DNA of 40,214 bases, taken from contig JAJYCD010000022.1 of the NCBI GenBank assembly GCA_021778635.1, positions 1 to 40,214 on the forward strand. Reading direction: 5' to 3'. The notes beneath the pieces are model-generated. The model was not told where the DNA came from. It saw only the letters and a list, made by a program, of their open reading frames with translations, and did no database searches. Positions 23,221-32,571 of this stretch are shown here, piece after piece. The translations under genes were made by a program, and so were the position numbers. The DNA comes from Actinomycetes bacterium. GTDB lineage: Bacteria > Actinomycetota > Actinomycetes > Actinomycetales > Cellulomonadaceae. How positions within the stretch are numbered: position 1 is the stretch's first letter; each line of letters opens with the position of its first letter.

Positions 23221-23793
23221 ACTGGCCCTACCCCCTCCCGCTGGAACGCGCCGAATGCCGTGACCGTGGTGCGGATCGCGCTCGTGCCGGTGTTCGCGGC
23301 GGCGATGCTCGCGAGCGGAGGAACGAGCGCGGGCTGGCGGGTCGCGGCGACGGCGGTGTTCGTGCTCGCCGCCGCGACCGATCGCCTGGACGGCTACCTG
23401 GCCCGCCGCTTCGATCGCATCACGGACCTCGGCAAGCTCCTGGACCCGATCGCGGACAAGCTGCTGATGGGCACGGCCCTGGTCATCCTCAGCTCCCTCG
23501 GTGAGCTGCCGTGGTGGGTCACCGTCGTCATCCTGGTCCGCGAGCTCGGCATCACCGTCATGCGTCTTCTCGTGCTCCGGTACGTCGTGCTGCCGGCCTC
23601 TCGAGGAGGGAAGATCAAGACGGTGCTCCAGTCGGTCGCGATCGGCCTGTACCTGCTCCCTCTCGGCACCCTGCCAACGGCCGTCACGCTCGTCGCCGCC
23701 GTCACGATGGGCCTCGCGGTGACGACGACGGTCGTCACGGGGGTCGAGTACGTCTTGCGCGTCGTGCAGATCCGGCGGGCGGCTCGGGCATGA
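23218..23793 (+). CDS. pgsA: CDP-diacylglycerol-glycerol-3-phosphate 3-phosphatidyltransferase
   Basis: PgsA makes phosphatidylglycerol phosphate, the precursor of phosphatidylglycerol and cardiolipin, in the cytoplasmic membrane. The 191-residue protein has the complete CDP-alcohol phosphotransferase signature D-x2-D-G-x2-A-R-x8-G-x3-D-x3-D, within DRLDGYLARRFDRITDLGKLLDPIAD. Several transmembrane helices surround it. ATG 23218 gives the usual MxGPxPSRWNAPNAVTVVRI start and lies 6 nt after a -10 box; an in-frame start at 23188 precedes the promoter. The pgsA-cinA-clgR order is conserved in actinobacteria. Confidence 0.95.
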   Translation: MTGPTPSRWNAPNAVTVVRIALVPVFAAAMLASGGTSAGWRVAATAVFVLAAATDRLDGYLARRFDRITDLGKLLDPIADKLLMGTALVILSSLGELPWWVTVVILVRELGITVMRLLVLRYVVLPASRGGKIKTVLQSVAIGLYLLPLGTLPTAVTLVAAVTMGLAVTTTVVTGVEYVLRVVQIRRAARA

Positions 23794-23841
23794 CCGTCCC
23801 GGCAGCCGGGTCGGGTTCGACGTCGGCCGGGATTCCGCGCG

Positions 23842-24369
23842 ATGCGTGACGCCGAGGACGGAGCGAGGGCGGACGAGCTCGCGCGCACGCTCGTCGAGAC
23901 GCTGGTGGCGCGCGGGCTCACGATCGCCGTCGCGGAGTCGCTCACCGGCGGGGCGGTGACCGCTGCCCTCGTCGGCGTCCCCGGGGCGTCACGGGCGCTC
24001 CGAGGCGGAGTCGTCGCCTACGCGACGGATCTCAAGGCGACCCTGCTCGGCGTGGAGCCGGCACTGCTCGCGGCGCGTGGCGCCGTCGACCCGGAGGTCG
24101 CGCGCGCCATGGCGCACGGCGTCCGGTCGAGGCTCGCCGCTGACGTCGGCGTCGCGACGACGGGGGTGGCGGGACCCGACGGCCAGGACGGCCAGCCTCC
24201 CGGTGTGGTCCACGTGGCGGCGATCGGACCGGGTGGTCAGCGGGTGTCGTCGGTCCGGCTCGTGGGCGAACGGGACGCCGTCCGGCGGTCGGCCTGCGAG
24301 CTTGCCCTGGAGCTGGCGCTGAGCGTCGTCGTCCCCGGCGGCGCCTCCTCCCCGGACGGTCCCCACTGA
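23842..24369 (+). CDS. cinA: CinA C-terminal-type nicotinamide-nucleotide amidohydrolase
   Basis: The 175-residue protein is the stand-alone CinA C-terminal domain (PncC), which deamidates nicotinamide mononucleotide in pyridine nucleotide salvage. Signatures are AVAESLTGGAVTAALVGVPGAS, GGVVAYATDLKATLLGV and ATTGVAGPDGQDGQPPGVVHVA. The N-terminal molybdopterin-binding half of full-length CinA is absent, as in many actinobacteria. It starts 48 bases after pgsA and is probably co-transcribed. The last dozen residues are outside the domain and low in complexity. Confidence 0.92.
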   Translation: MRDAEDGARADELARTLVETLVARGLTIAVAESLTGGAVTAALVGVPGASRALRGGVVAYATDLKATLLGVEPALLAARGAVDPEVARAMAHGVRSRLAADVGVATTGVAGPDGQDGQPPGVVHVAAIGPGGQRVSSVRLVGERDAVRRSACELALELALSVVVPGGASSPDGPH

Positions 24370-24432
24370 CGGTTCGCCCGGGTTCGAGCCGACTGTCCGG
24401 GTGATTCTCGGGTCGGATCCCTTGTCCCGGGG

Positions 24433-24458
24433 GGAACACGTGTCGATGGTCAGACGTT
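24433..24458 (+). promoter_or_regulatory. ECF-sigma (SigE/SigH-type) promoter upstream of clgR
   Basis: GGAAC at 24433-24437 and CGTT at 24455-24458 are separated by 17 bases. This matches the -35/-10 consensus of stress ECF sigma factors of the SigE/SigH/SigR group. The mycobacterial clgR operon is known to be SigE-dependent. A second candidate -10, TACGGT (24525-24530), lies downstream, just before a perfect hairpin at 24536-24553. Confidence 0.5.
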
Positions 24459-24535
24459 GAGACGTTCGTGACGTCAGTTGAGAGAGGTGCCCGTGCGGCC
24501 CGTCGTGGGACGGAGCTGGCGCGGTACGGTAGAAG

Positions 24536-24553
24536 CCTTCCCACGAGGGAAGG
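24536..24553 (+). promoter_or_regulatory. 7-bp hairpin in the clgR leader
   Basis: CCTTCCC (24536-24542) pairs with GGGAAGG (24547-24553) around ACGA. It would sit at the very 5' end of a transcript from the TACGGT -10 box, where it could protect the leader. The rest of the 275-base gap upstream of clgR shows nothing else recognisable. Confidence 0.4.
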
Positions 24554-24644
24554 ACTGGGTGTCGTGGCGCAGCGGATCGGAGTGACCGGTCCGCGGTACG
24601 CGGTGCGGCAGGAGCCGGAACGGGATGCGAGAGGGGGACGCCAG

Positions 24645-24983
24645 ATGATTGTTCTACGACGTGAGATCGGCGACGTGCTGCGCGACGCACGCCAACGTCA
24701 GGGGCGCACCCTCCGTGAGGTGTCGTCCGCGGCGCGGGTCTCGCTCGGGTACCTCAGCGAGGTCGAGCGTGGCCAGAAGGAGGCGTCGTCCGAGCTCCTG
24801 GCGAGCATCTGCGAGGCGCTGGACGTGCCGCTGTCGATCGTCCTGCGCGAGGTCAGCGACCGCGTGGCCGTCGCCGAAGGCCTGCTGATCCCGGACACGG
24901 TCCCGGTGGAGCTTGTCGGATCGGTGGGAGATCTCGGTCGGGACTGGGCGCGAGCGCGCGGAGAGCTTGCCCGTGTCGGCTGA
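24645..24983 (+). CDS. clgR: helix-turn-helix transcriptional regulator ClgR
   Basis: The 112-residue protein is an XRE-type regulator. The HTH spans about residues 8-62 ([54 protein letters not shown]). This sequence and the position after pgsA-cinA fit ClgR, activator of clp protease and stress genes in actinobacteria. ATG 24645 follows GAGGGGGA by seven bases. The frame stays open back to GTG 24468, which would add 59 basic residues. That GTG lies about 10 bases after the ECF-type -10, so a longer stress form cannot be ruled out. The C-terminal region ([24 protein letters not shown]) is short and charged. Confidence 0.9.
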   Translation: MIVLRREIGDVLRDARQRQGRTLREVSSAARVSLGYLSEVERGQKEASSELLASICEALDVPLSIVLREVSDRVAVAEGLLIPDTVPVELVGSVGDLGRDWARARGELARVG

Positions 24984-25141
24984 GCGGTGACCGCATCAGG
25001 CGGCGCCGTGCGCAGGTGCGGGTGAGCGGCACGGTCGCCGAGTTGTGCCGGGAGCACGTGCGCCCTGCAGCGCTGTAGGTGCTCGCGCAGCTGACCCGTC
25101 GAGCGTCCGCAAGTCTCCCGGCGCGCCTCGCGCCTGCCCTC

Positions 25142-28100
25142 TCACGCCTGCCCGCGCAGTCGCAGGCCACGAGGCGTCGGCGCGAAGCCCGCGGCGGTCA
25201 GCGCGGACATCAGCGGGGTCGCTCGTCGCGACGGTGCCAGGACCTCGTCGCCGTCGGCACGGGTGAGCACGACCCGCCCGAGCGGCCCGCCGCGGATCGT
25301 CCTGGCGAGCTCCGCGCACGCGCGTCCCAGCGCCGCGTGGTCGTCGGTGAACGACAGGAGGCTGCGGCTGCCGCGCTCGACGAAGAGGACGAGCGCACCG
25401 CCGTCGAGCACCACCGCGGCTCCCGCTCGGCGGCTCGGTCGAGGACCGCCGCCGTCGCTCACCTCCTGCAGCGCCCGCGATGGCGGCCACGCGAGCGCAG
25501 CGCCGTACGGGTTCGCCGGGTCGGTCGCCGCGAGGAGGACCGTGACCACCGAGGGCTCGGGCGGCTCGCGGTCCATGTCGCGCGCGTCGGCGCGGAGCTG
25601 GTCGACCGCCGCGGGCACGGCGAACTGGGATCCGCCGAGGTGCTCGACGAAGTACCCCCGTCGGACCCGCCCGGCGGTCTCGGCAGCGGCGAGGACCCGG
25701 TACAGGTCGCCGAAGCTCGCCGCGAGCCGCTCGGACGGCACGATCGCCCGGGTGATGACGCCGTGGCGTGCGAGGAGTCGGGACGCGAGCGCATGCATCC
25801 GGACGGTGGGGTCGGGCTCGCGCGTCGGGAGCAACGACCATCGCCCGGCGTGCTCGGCGGGTAGCACGGAACCCGGACGGGGCGCGAACGACGCCGGCGC
25901 GCGAGCGAGCGATCGGGTGCCTCCCGCAGGGCCAGGCACGCGGCCCCGCAGCCGCAGGCGCGCACGCAGCGGCCCCAGGCTGTCGTTGGTCACCCGGCCG
26001 GCCCAGACGAGGTCCCAGACCGCCGCCGCGACGGACCGGCCGTCCACGTGCGCGGACGTCGGCGATCCGTCGCCGAGGAGCTCGTCGACGCGAGCGACGA
26101 GGCCGGCCATGAAATAGGCGCCGCCGCCGGTCAAGGCGCTGAGCACCGCGGCGTGGACGAGGGCGTCAGGAGCGGTTCCCGAGTCGACGTCGAGCGGCCC
26201 GGGCAGGCTCAGGGCGGCGTCGAGGGCCGGGTGCAGGCTGATCAAGGCATCGCCGCCGGGAAGTGTGCCGTGCCCGCACCAGAGAACTGCGCCGGCGGTT
26301 GTCAGCTCGTCGAGGAGGCGAGGCGTGTAGTCCCGTACTCGAGCGGGCAGGATGAGCGTCTCGAGGGCGGATGCGGGGACGACCGCGCCGGCGAGCTGGT
26401 CGATCGCCCGAGCGAGGCCGTCCGCGCCGCCGAGCTGCCCGACCAGGTGCCATCGCGGGAGGAACACGCCGAGCGTCACCTGGGGCACGGGTTCGACCTC
26501 GGACCGCAGCGCCGCCAGGGACCGGCGCCGGAGCGTCCGGAGCACGTCGACGTCGCAGTACTCTGCCCCGGTCCCGCCGATCGCCTCCGGCCGGAGCCGG
26601 CCGGCGACGAGCGCGCCGCGCGCGACGAGCCGATCGAGCGCGTCGGTGACGACCGCGATGCCGAGACCGAAGCGCGCGGCCGTCGACGTCGCCGTGAACG
26701 GCCCACGCGTGCGGGCGTGGCGTCGGAGCAGGTCGCCGAGCGGGTCCCGCGGCTCCTCGGTGAACGCCGACGGGATCCCGGCCGGGAGCGCGACCCCCAC
26801 CGCGTCTCTCAGCCGCCCGGCGTCCTCGATCGCAGCCCAGTGCTCCGTCGGTCGCATCGCACCGGTCTCCGCGCGCCTGCCCACCGCGATCCGGACCCGG
26901 ATGACGCGTCCCGCCGACTCGAGGTCCTCGAGCCAGTCGACCGCTCGGTCCCGCACGCCTTCGCGCGTGCGCTCCGCGACCTCGCCGCTCGTCAGCGGGC
27001 CGTGGCGACGAACGAGATCCGCGACGCCCTCGAGGTCACGTGCCTGCCGCTCGGAGCTCAGCGCTCCGAGCTCACGCTCGGTGCGCTCGACGACCTCCGG
27101 GTCGAGGAGGTCGGCCAGCTGGGAGCCGGCGCCGTGGCCGAGCAGCTCCGACAGGAGCGTCGGGTCCAGGGTGAGCGCTGCGGCACGACGCTCCGCGAGC
27201 GGTGCGTCACCGTCGTAGAGGAACTGGGCCGTGTAGCCGAACAGGAGCGACTGGGCGAACGGTGACGGGGACGGGGTCGTCACCCGGACCATCCGGACGA
27301 CCCCGTGCGCCAGATCGCGCATGAGGTCGGTGAGCGCATCGACGTCGAAGTCGTCCTGCAGGCACTCGCGCGTCGCCTCGAGGAGGATCGGGAAGTCCGC
27401 GTAGTCCGCCGCGACGCCGAGCAGCTGCGCCGAGCGATGACGCTGCTGCCAGAGCGGTTGACGGCGGTCGGGGCGTCGTCGTGGCAGGAGGAGAGCGCGG
27501 GACGCGGCCTCCCGGAACCGCGCGCCGAACAGCGCCGACCCCGCCAGCTCGGCGCGCACCGCGTCGGCGACGTCGTCCGCGTCGATCAGGAGGTCGTCGA
27601 GGGAGAGCGAGGGACGGTGGGCCGTACGATCGTCGCTCAGATCGGCGCCGGAGGCGCCCGGCTCGCCCGGGAACGTGTCCGGGAGGCGCAGGACGATGCC
27701 GTCATCCGCGGGCATGGCCGCGACGTCGACGCCCGTCGCCCGCAGCCGGCCCGCGATCACGAGCGCCCAGGGCACGTGGACGCGCGCGCCGTGCGGCGAG
27801 TGGATGACGACCCGCCAGTCCCCGATCTCGTCCGGGAAGGTCTCCACGACGACGGTGCGGTCGTCCGGGACGAGCCCGGTCGCCTCGCGCTGCTCACGCA
27901 GGTACCCGAGCAGGTTCTCGCTCGCCCAGCGGTCGAGCCCGATGTCGGCGAGCACCTCCGGAGCGGTCGGGACACCGGGAGACGGGTGCTCGAGCTCGCG
28001 CACCCAGGCGCCGATGGCCCGGCCGAGCTCCGCGGGCCGGCCGGGGGAGTCGCCCTTCCAGAACGGCAGCCGGCCCGGCGCACCGGGTGCCGGGGAGACG

Positions 28101-30070
28101 AGCACCTGGTCCGCGGTGATGTCGTCGATGCGCCAGGTGCTCGAGCCGAGGGTGAACGTGTCGCCGACGCGGGACTCGTAGACCATCTCCTCGTCGAGCT
28201 CGCCGACCCGTCGGCCGCCGCGCAGGCGCGTCCCCGGGCCGTCTCCTCCGGATGAACCTGCGGCTGCGTCCGGCCCGGCGGTCGCGCCCGACGAGAGGAA
28301 GACGCCGAACAGCCCGCGGTCGGGGATCGTCCCGCCGCTCGTCACCGCGAGACGTTGCGCTCCCGGCCGTGCAGTGAGGAGGTCGGTCGTCCGGTCCCAG
28401 ACGATCCGTGCCCGGAGCTCGCCGAAGTCCTCGCTCGGGTAACGGCCCGCGAGCATGTCGAGCACGGCGCGCAGCGTGGCATCTCCGAGCGTCGCGAAGG
28501 GCGAGGCGCGGCGGACCACCGCGGCCAGGTCCGCGACGGTCCAGTCGTCGACGGCGACCATCGCCACCACCTGCTGCGCCAGGACGTCCACGGGGTTGGC
28601 GAGCACGTGAAGCTCTTCGATCTCTCCGCGACGCATCCGCTCGCCGACGACGGCTGCGGGGACGAGCTCGCCTCGGAACGTCGGGAAGAGAACCCCGTGC
28701 GAGACCGCTCCCACCTGGTGACCCGCTCGTCCGACGCGCTGCAGACCGCTCGCGACCGACGGTGGTGCCCCGACCTGGACCACGAGGTCGATCGATCCCA
28801 TGTCGATCCCGAGCTCGAGAGACGACGTCGCGACCACGGCGGGGAGAGTGCCCGACTTCAGCTCGTGCTCGGTCCGGGTCCGTTCCGACCTGCTCATCGA
28901 CCCGTGGTGGGCACGAGCGAGAACCGGCAGCGCGGGGTCGAGGCCGACAGACGTCCCGGACTCCGCAGGTGCCTGCGCGGGTCGGAGCGACCCCGGTTCC
29001 GGGAGCACGGCGCCGTGCCGCTCCGCCCACACCTCGTTCATCCGCGCCGTGAGCCGTTCGGACCCACGTCGCGAGTTCGTGAACACGAGGGTCGTGCGGT
29101 GCTCGGCGACGAGGTCCACGACGCGCTCCTCGACGTGCGGCCAGATCGACGGTGGTGGTAGCTCGGTCGCGCCCCGTCCGATCAGGTCCGTCGCGTCGGC
29201 CGCGGCCGCGCCTGCGGCCACCGTGCCGGCCCTCTCGCGTCGTGCCGCCGGTGCGCTCGTCAGGTCGGCGAGGTCGGGGACCGGGACGACGACGTCGACG
29301 ACCACGCGCTTCGTGGACGGTGGCTGGACGATCGTGACGGGACGGGCGCCGTCGTCGTCGTTGCGGCAGCCGACGAGGAACCGGGCCACGGCCTCGGCCG
29401 GTCGTACGGTGGCCGACAGGCCGATCCGCTGGGCCGGTCGCGCGAGCCGTGCGTCGAGCCGTTCCAGGGAGAGCGCGAGGTGCGCGCCCCGCTTGGTCCC
29501 GGCGACCGCGTGGATCTCGTCGACGATCACGGTGTGCACCCCGGCGAGCCCCTGGCGTCCGGCCGACGTGAGGATCAGGTACAGGGACTCGGGGGTCGTG
29601 ATCAGGATGTCCGGCGGAGACGTGGCGAGACTGCGACGCTCGTGCGGCGGGGTGTCGCCGGTGCGGACCCCGATCCGGACCTCGGGCAGGACGACGCCCC
29701 CGCGCAGCGCGGCCTGACGGATGCCGACGAGGGGCGACCGCAGGTTCCGCTCGACGTCCGCGGCGAGCGCCTTGAGGGGTGAGACGTACAGCACGCGGCA
29801 CCGCTCCGGTGCCGGGGGCGCCTCGTCCGTGGGCGCGAGCAGGCCGTCCAGCGCCCACAGGAAGGCCGCGAGCGTCTTGCCGGAACCGGTCGGTGCGACG
29901 ACCAGCGCGTGGTCGCCACCCTGGACGGCGGTCCAGGTGCCGATCTGCGCGGCGGTCGGCGCCGAGAAGGCGTCGGCGAACCAGCGCCGCGCCGGCTCCG
30001 AGAAGCCCGCCATCGGGTCGGTCCGACCCGCTCGGGTGCCCGCGGCATCGTCATCGGCTCGCACAGGCAT
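25142..30070 (-). CDS. lhr: ATP-dependent helicase Lhr (large helicase-related)
   Basis: Lhr is a superfamily 2 helicase that tracks 3'-to-5' on DNA and is linked to DNA repair. The 1642-residue product is full length for the actinobacterial family. Walker A is APTGSGKT at 59-66, the DEIH box lies near 185, SATVRP is motif III, and the second RecA-like half has TNSRRGSERL and QRVGRAGHQ (motif VI). A winged-helix/Lhr core and the long C-terminal domain follow. ATG 30070 is used; an ATG at residue 20 is also possible. A CACACT element 6 nt before the ATG suggests a leaderless mRNA. It is divergent from the DUF3046 operon, and 158 bases without recognisable signals separate its end from clgR. 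Confidence 0.95.
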   Translation of the reverse strand: MPVRADDDAAGTRAGRTDPMAGFSEPARRWFADAFSAPTAAQIGTWTAVQGGDHALVVAPTGSGKTLAAFLWALDGLLAPTDEAPPAPERCRVLYVSPLKALAADVERNLRSPLVGIRQAALRGGVVLPEVRIGVRTGDTPPHERRSLATSPPDILITTPESLYLILTSAGRQGLAGVHTVIVDEIHAVAGTKRGAHLALSLERLDARLARPAQRIGLSATVRPAEAVARFLVGCRNDDDGARPVTIVQPPSTKRVVVDVVVPVPDLADLTSAPAARRERAGTVAAGAAAADATDLIGRGATELPPPSIWPHVEERVVDLVAEHRTTLVFTNSRRGSERLTARMNEVWAERHGAVLPEPGSLRPAQAPAESGTSVGLDPALPVLARAHHGSMSRSERTRTEHELKSGTLPAVVATSSLELGIDMGSIDLVVQVGAPPSVASGLQRVGRAGHQVGAVSHGVLFPTFRGELVPAAVVGERMRRGEIEELHVLANPVDVLAQQVVAMVAVDDWTVADLAAVVRRASPFATLGDATLRAVLDMLAGRYPSEDFGELRARIVWDRTTDLLTARPGAQRLAVTSGGTIPDRGLFGVFLSSGATAGPDAAAGSSGGDGPGTRLRGGRRVGELDEEMVYESRVGDTFTLGSSTWRIDDITADQVLVSPAPGAPGRLPFWKGDSPGRPAELGRAIGAWVRELEHPSPGVPTAPEVLADIGLDRWASENLLGYLREQREATGLVPDDRTVVVETFPDEIGDWRVVIHSPHGARVHVPWALVIAGRLRATGVDVAAMPADDGIVLRLPDTFPGEPGASGADLSDDRTAHRPSLSLDDLLIDADDVADAVRAELAGSALFGARFREAASRALLLPRRRPDRRQPLWQQRHRSAQLLGVAADYADFPILLEATRECLQDDFDVDALTDLMRDLAHGVVRMVRVTTPSPSPFAQSLLFGYTAQFLYDGDAPLAERRAAALTLDPTLLSELLGHGAGSQLADLLDPEVVERTERELGALSSERQARDLEGVADLVRRHGPLTSGEVAERTREGVRDRAVDWLEDLESAGRVIRVRIAVGRRAETGAMRPTEHWAAIEDAGRLRDAVGVALPAGIPSAFTEEPRDPLGDLLRRHARTRGPFTATSTAARFGLGIAVVTDALDRLVARGALVAGRLRPEAIGGTGAEYCDVDVLRTLRRRSLAALRSEVEPVPQVTLGVFLPRWHLVGQLGGADGLARAIDQLAGAVVPASALETLILPARVRDYTPRLLDELTTAGAVLWCGHGTLPGGDALISLHPALDAALSLPGPLDVDSGTAPDALVHAAVLSALTGGGAYFMAGLVARVDELLGDGSPTSAHVDGRSVAAAVWDLVWAGRVTNDSLGPLRARLRLRGRVPGPAGGTRSLARAPASFAPRPGSVLPAEHAGRWSLLPTREPDPTVRMHALASRLLARHGVITRAIVPSERLAASFGDLYRVLAAAETAGRVRRGYFVEHLGGSQFAVPAAVDQLRADARDMDREPPEPSVVTVLLAATDPANPYGAALAWPPSRALQEVSDGGGPRPSRRAGAAVVLDGGALVLFVERGSRSLLSFTDDHAALGRACAELARTIRGGPLGRVVLTRADGDEVLAPSRRATPLMSALTAAGFAPTPRGLRLRGQA

Positions 30071-30238
30071 GGGACCAGTGTGGTGGTTCGCGCCGACACG
30101 CGCGCTGGTCGGCGCCCGTCACGCACGGTCGGTGGTGGTCACCCCGACGGCCGCTCCGCTGCTCACCGCCGGTCGCCGGTCGTCCCCCCGGTCACCCCTG
30201 GTCGCCCCTGGGAGCCGATGGCATGGCAGGCTGGTGTG

Positions 30239-30472
30239 GTGCGCAACCGCGAGTTCTGGCAGCTGGTCGACGAGGTGTTCGGGCCCGCCTACGGCCGCAG
30301 CCTGGCGCGGGATCTCGTCATCGACGCCCTGGACGGTCGGACCGCGTTCCAGGCCATCGAGACGGGTGAGGAGCCGCGCTCCGTCTGGCATGCGCTGTGC
30401 GACGCGATGGAGCTGCCGGACGCTCGCCGCTGGGGTGCGGACGTGCGGCGTCAGGCACCGCCTCGACGATGA
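30239..30472 (+). CDS. DUF3046 domain protein
   Basis: The 77-residue protein matches DUF3046, a small actinobacterial family usually found beside recA. It shows the family pattern R-x-x-EFWQLVDEVFGPAYGRSLARDLVIDALDGRTAFQAIETGEEPRSVWHALCDAMELPDARRWG. The function is unknown. GTG 30239 gives the conserved MRNREFW start; CAGGCT 6 nt before it is a weak -10 candidate. The stop overlaps the next start as ATGA. Confidence 0.9.
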   Translation: MRNREFWQLVDEVFGPAYGRSLARDLVIDALDGRTAFQAIETGEEPRSVWHALCDAMELPDARRWGADVRRQAPPRR

Positions 30473-32571
30473 GCGCGCACGTGCCGGACCTCGGCACCGG
30501 GCTCGAGAGCGACGCGGCCGCACCGCCCCGGTGGCCGTCCTGGCTCCCGACGCTCCGTGACGTCGGTGATGCGCTGCTCCAGCTCGTCACCACGACTCTC
30601 GGTCTGGGCGTGGCGGTGCTCGCTCTCGACGGCGTCACGGCGGCACGGATCGACTCGGTGCTCGTCGCCGCCGCGGTGGTCGGGGTCGGAGACCTGCTCC
30701 TCAGGCCTGCGCTGCGGGTGATGGCCCTGATCTCGGGTGCGATGGGTGCGCTCGTCGCCGGGCTCGCGGCTCAGGTCGTCATCGTCTGGTTCGCCCTCTG
30801 GGCCGTCCCGGGTCTGCACGTCTCCGGCGCCGGGGACGTCATCGGGGTGCTCGTCATCACGGCCGTCGTGATGGCCGTCGGTCGGTGGCTCATCGGCGCG
30901 AACGACAGCACCTACGTCGTCGGCGACGTGCTCCGACGCGCGCGACGCAAGGCGCGACGCCACGGCGCACCGCCGACCGGGGCCGGTCCCGGGATGCTCG
31001 TCGTCCAGCTCGACGGGGTGTCCACGTCGGTGCTGCGACAGGCGGCCGAGGCCGGCCTGACACCGACCATGGACCGGTGGATCAGGTCGGGCAGCCATCG
31101 GCTGACGAGCTGGTGGGCGCGGGTGCCGGCGACCACCCCTGCGAGCCAGGCCGGGCTGCTGCACGGCGACAGCTCCCGGATCCCGTCGTTCCGGTGGTGG
31201 GACAAGGAGCTCGGTCGGCTCGTGGTCACGAACCATCCCGCCGACGCCGCGCTCGTCGAGAGCCGTATGACGAACGGCGCCGGGCTGCTCGCGCCGGACG
31301 GCGCCGCGGTCAGCACGATGTTCTCCGGAGACGCGGCGACGTGCCTGCTCGTCATGAGCCGGGCGCTCGGGCACGGTGGGTTCGGCCCGGGTCCCGCGTA
31401 CGTGAGGTTCTTCTCGAGCCCGTTCGTGCTCGCCCGCGCGCTCGTGCTGACGGTGGGCGAGATGGTGAAGGAGCTCTACCAGGGGAGGCGTCAACGCGTC
31501 CGTCGGGTCCGACCGCGCGTGCGTCGGCTCGGCGCCTACGTGCTCGCTCGGGGCGTGAGCAACGTGCTGCTGCGCGACCTGAACGTCTCCCTCGTGGCCG
31601 AGCAGCTCCTGCGGGGGACCCCGATCGTCTTCGTGGACCTGGTCGACTACGACGAGATCGCGCACCACGCGGGTCCGACCCGGCCCGAGTCGCTGCGCGC
31701 GCTGGAGGGGCTGGACCGCGAGCTGTGGCTCCTCGAGACGGTGCTGTCGGTGTCCCCTCGCCCGTACCAGATCGTGGTCCTGTCGGACCACGGGCAGAGC
31801 CTCGGCGACACGTTCCAGCAGGTCGAGGGCCGGTCGCTGCTCGACGTCGTCCGCTCGCTCATGGAGGTCGCGGACGACGCCGGGTTGCGCGTGGGCGAGG
31901 GCGAGGACTGGGGCCCGCTCAACGCCCTGCTGACCTCGGCGTTCGGTCGAGCGGCCCCGGCCGGCGGCACGACGGTGGGTTCCGGGGACGACCGAGCCGG
32001 GCGGTCGGTGGTCGCCGGGGCAGGTGACCTGCCGGAGGTCGCGGTGATCGCGTCGGGGAACCTCGGGATGGTCTGGTTCCCGCGAATGCCGGGGCGCATC
32101 CCTCTCGAGGAGATCCGCGAGAGGTGGCCCGGTCTCGTTCCCGGTCTCGCGAGCCTCGCCTCCGTCGCCGTGGTCGTGGTTCAGACGCGTGGTCGCGGGC
32201 CGGTCGCCGTCGGCGCCGACGGGCTGTGCGTGCTGTCCGACGGGACGGTCGAGGGGATCGACCCGCTCGCCGGGCTCGGTTCGAGGGCTCGGCCGGATCT
32301 TGCGCGCGTCGCCGCCATGGCCGACACCGGTGACCTCGTGCTGGTCTCGACGGTCGAAGACGGTGGGCGGGTGCACGCGTTCGAAGGTCTCGTCGGTTCC
32401 CACGGCGGCGTGGGCGGTGCGCAGAACGACGCGTTCCTGCTCCATCCGGCCGGGTGGGCCGTCGGGGAGGATCTTCTCGAGGACGTGGAGGGTCGACGCA
32501 TGCCGGTCGGCGCCGAGCAGATCCATGTCCAGCTGGTCCGGTGGGCACGAGAGCAGGGACTACGGGGATGA
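30469..32571 (+). CDS. membrane protein: holin-IV-like N-terminus fused to alkaline-phosphatase-fold domain
   Basis: The 700-residue protein starts with four hydrophobic segments (about 33-53, 62-80, 84-110 and 121-141) resembling the mycobacterial four-helix holin superfamily. A basic linker (RRARRKARRHG) follows, then a metal-dependent phosphodiesterase/alkaline-phosphatase-like domain. Candidate metal or catalytic residues are Asp182 in QLDGVS, Thr222-Thr223 in ATTPASQ, Asp393/Asp395 and His399/His400 in VDLVDYDEIAHHAG, and Asp440-His441 in LSDHGQS. Topology would put the enzyme domain in the cytoplasm, by the positive-inside rule. It overlaps DUF3046 and the MBL gene by ATGA. The substrate is unknown. 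Confidence 0.82.
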   Translation: MSAHVPDLGTGLESDAAAPPRWPSWLPTLRDVGDALLQLVTTTLGLGVAVLALDGVTAARIDSVLVAAAVVGVGDLLLRPALRVMALISGAMGALVAGLAAQVVIVWFALWAVPGLHVSGAGDVIGVLVITAVVMAVGRWLIGANDSTYVVGDVLRRARRKARRHGAPPTGAGPGMLVVQLDGVSTSVLRQAAEAGLTPTMDRWIRSGSHRLTSWWARVPATTPASQAGLLHGDSSRIPSFRWWDKELGRLVVTNHPADAALVESRMTNGAGLLAPDGAAVSTMFSGDAATCLLVMSRALGHGGFGPGPAYVRFFSSPFVLARALVLTVGEMVKELYQGRRQRVRRVRPRVRRLGAYVLARGVSNVLLRDLNVSLVAEQLLRGTPIVFVDLVDYDEIAHHAGPTRPESLRALEGLDRELWLLETVLSVSPRPYQIVVLSDHGQSLGDTFQQVEGRSLLDVVRSLMEVADDAGLRVGEGEDWGPLNALLTSAFGRAAPAGGTTVGSGDDRAGRSVVAGAGDLPEVAVIASGNLGMVWFPRMPGRIPLEEIRERWPGLVPGLASLASVAVVVVQTRGRGPVAVGADGLCVLSDGTVEGIDPLAGLGSRARPDLARVAAMADTGDLVLVSTVEDGGRVHAFEGLVGSHGGVGGAQNDAFLLHPAGWAVGEDLLEDVEGRRMPVGAEQIHVQLVRWAREQGLRG

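Noticed and set aside
24371..24386. A possible ClgR self-binding site (GTTCGC...)
   Set aside because: Only one half resembles the published GTTCGC-N5-GCG pattern; the second half is missing.
24371..24392. A GGGTTCGAGCC element resembling a tRNA T-arm
   Set aside because: The flanking bases do not pair into a 5-bp T-stem, and no acceptor, D or anticodon arm can be folded around it.
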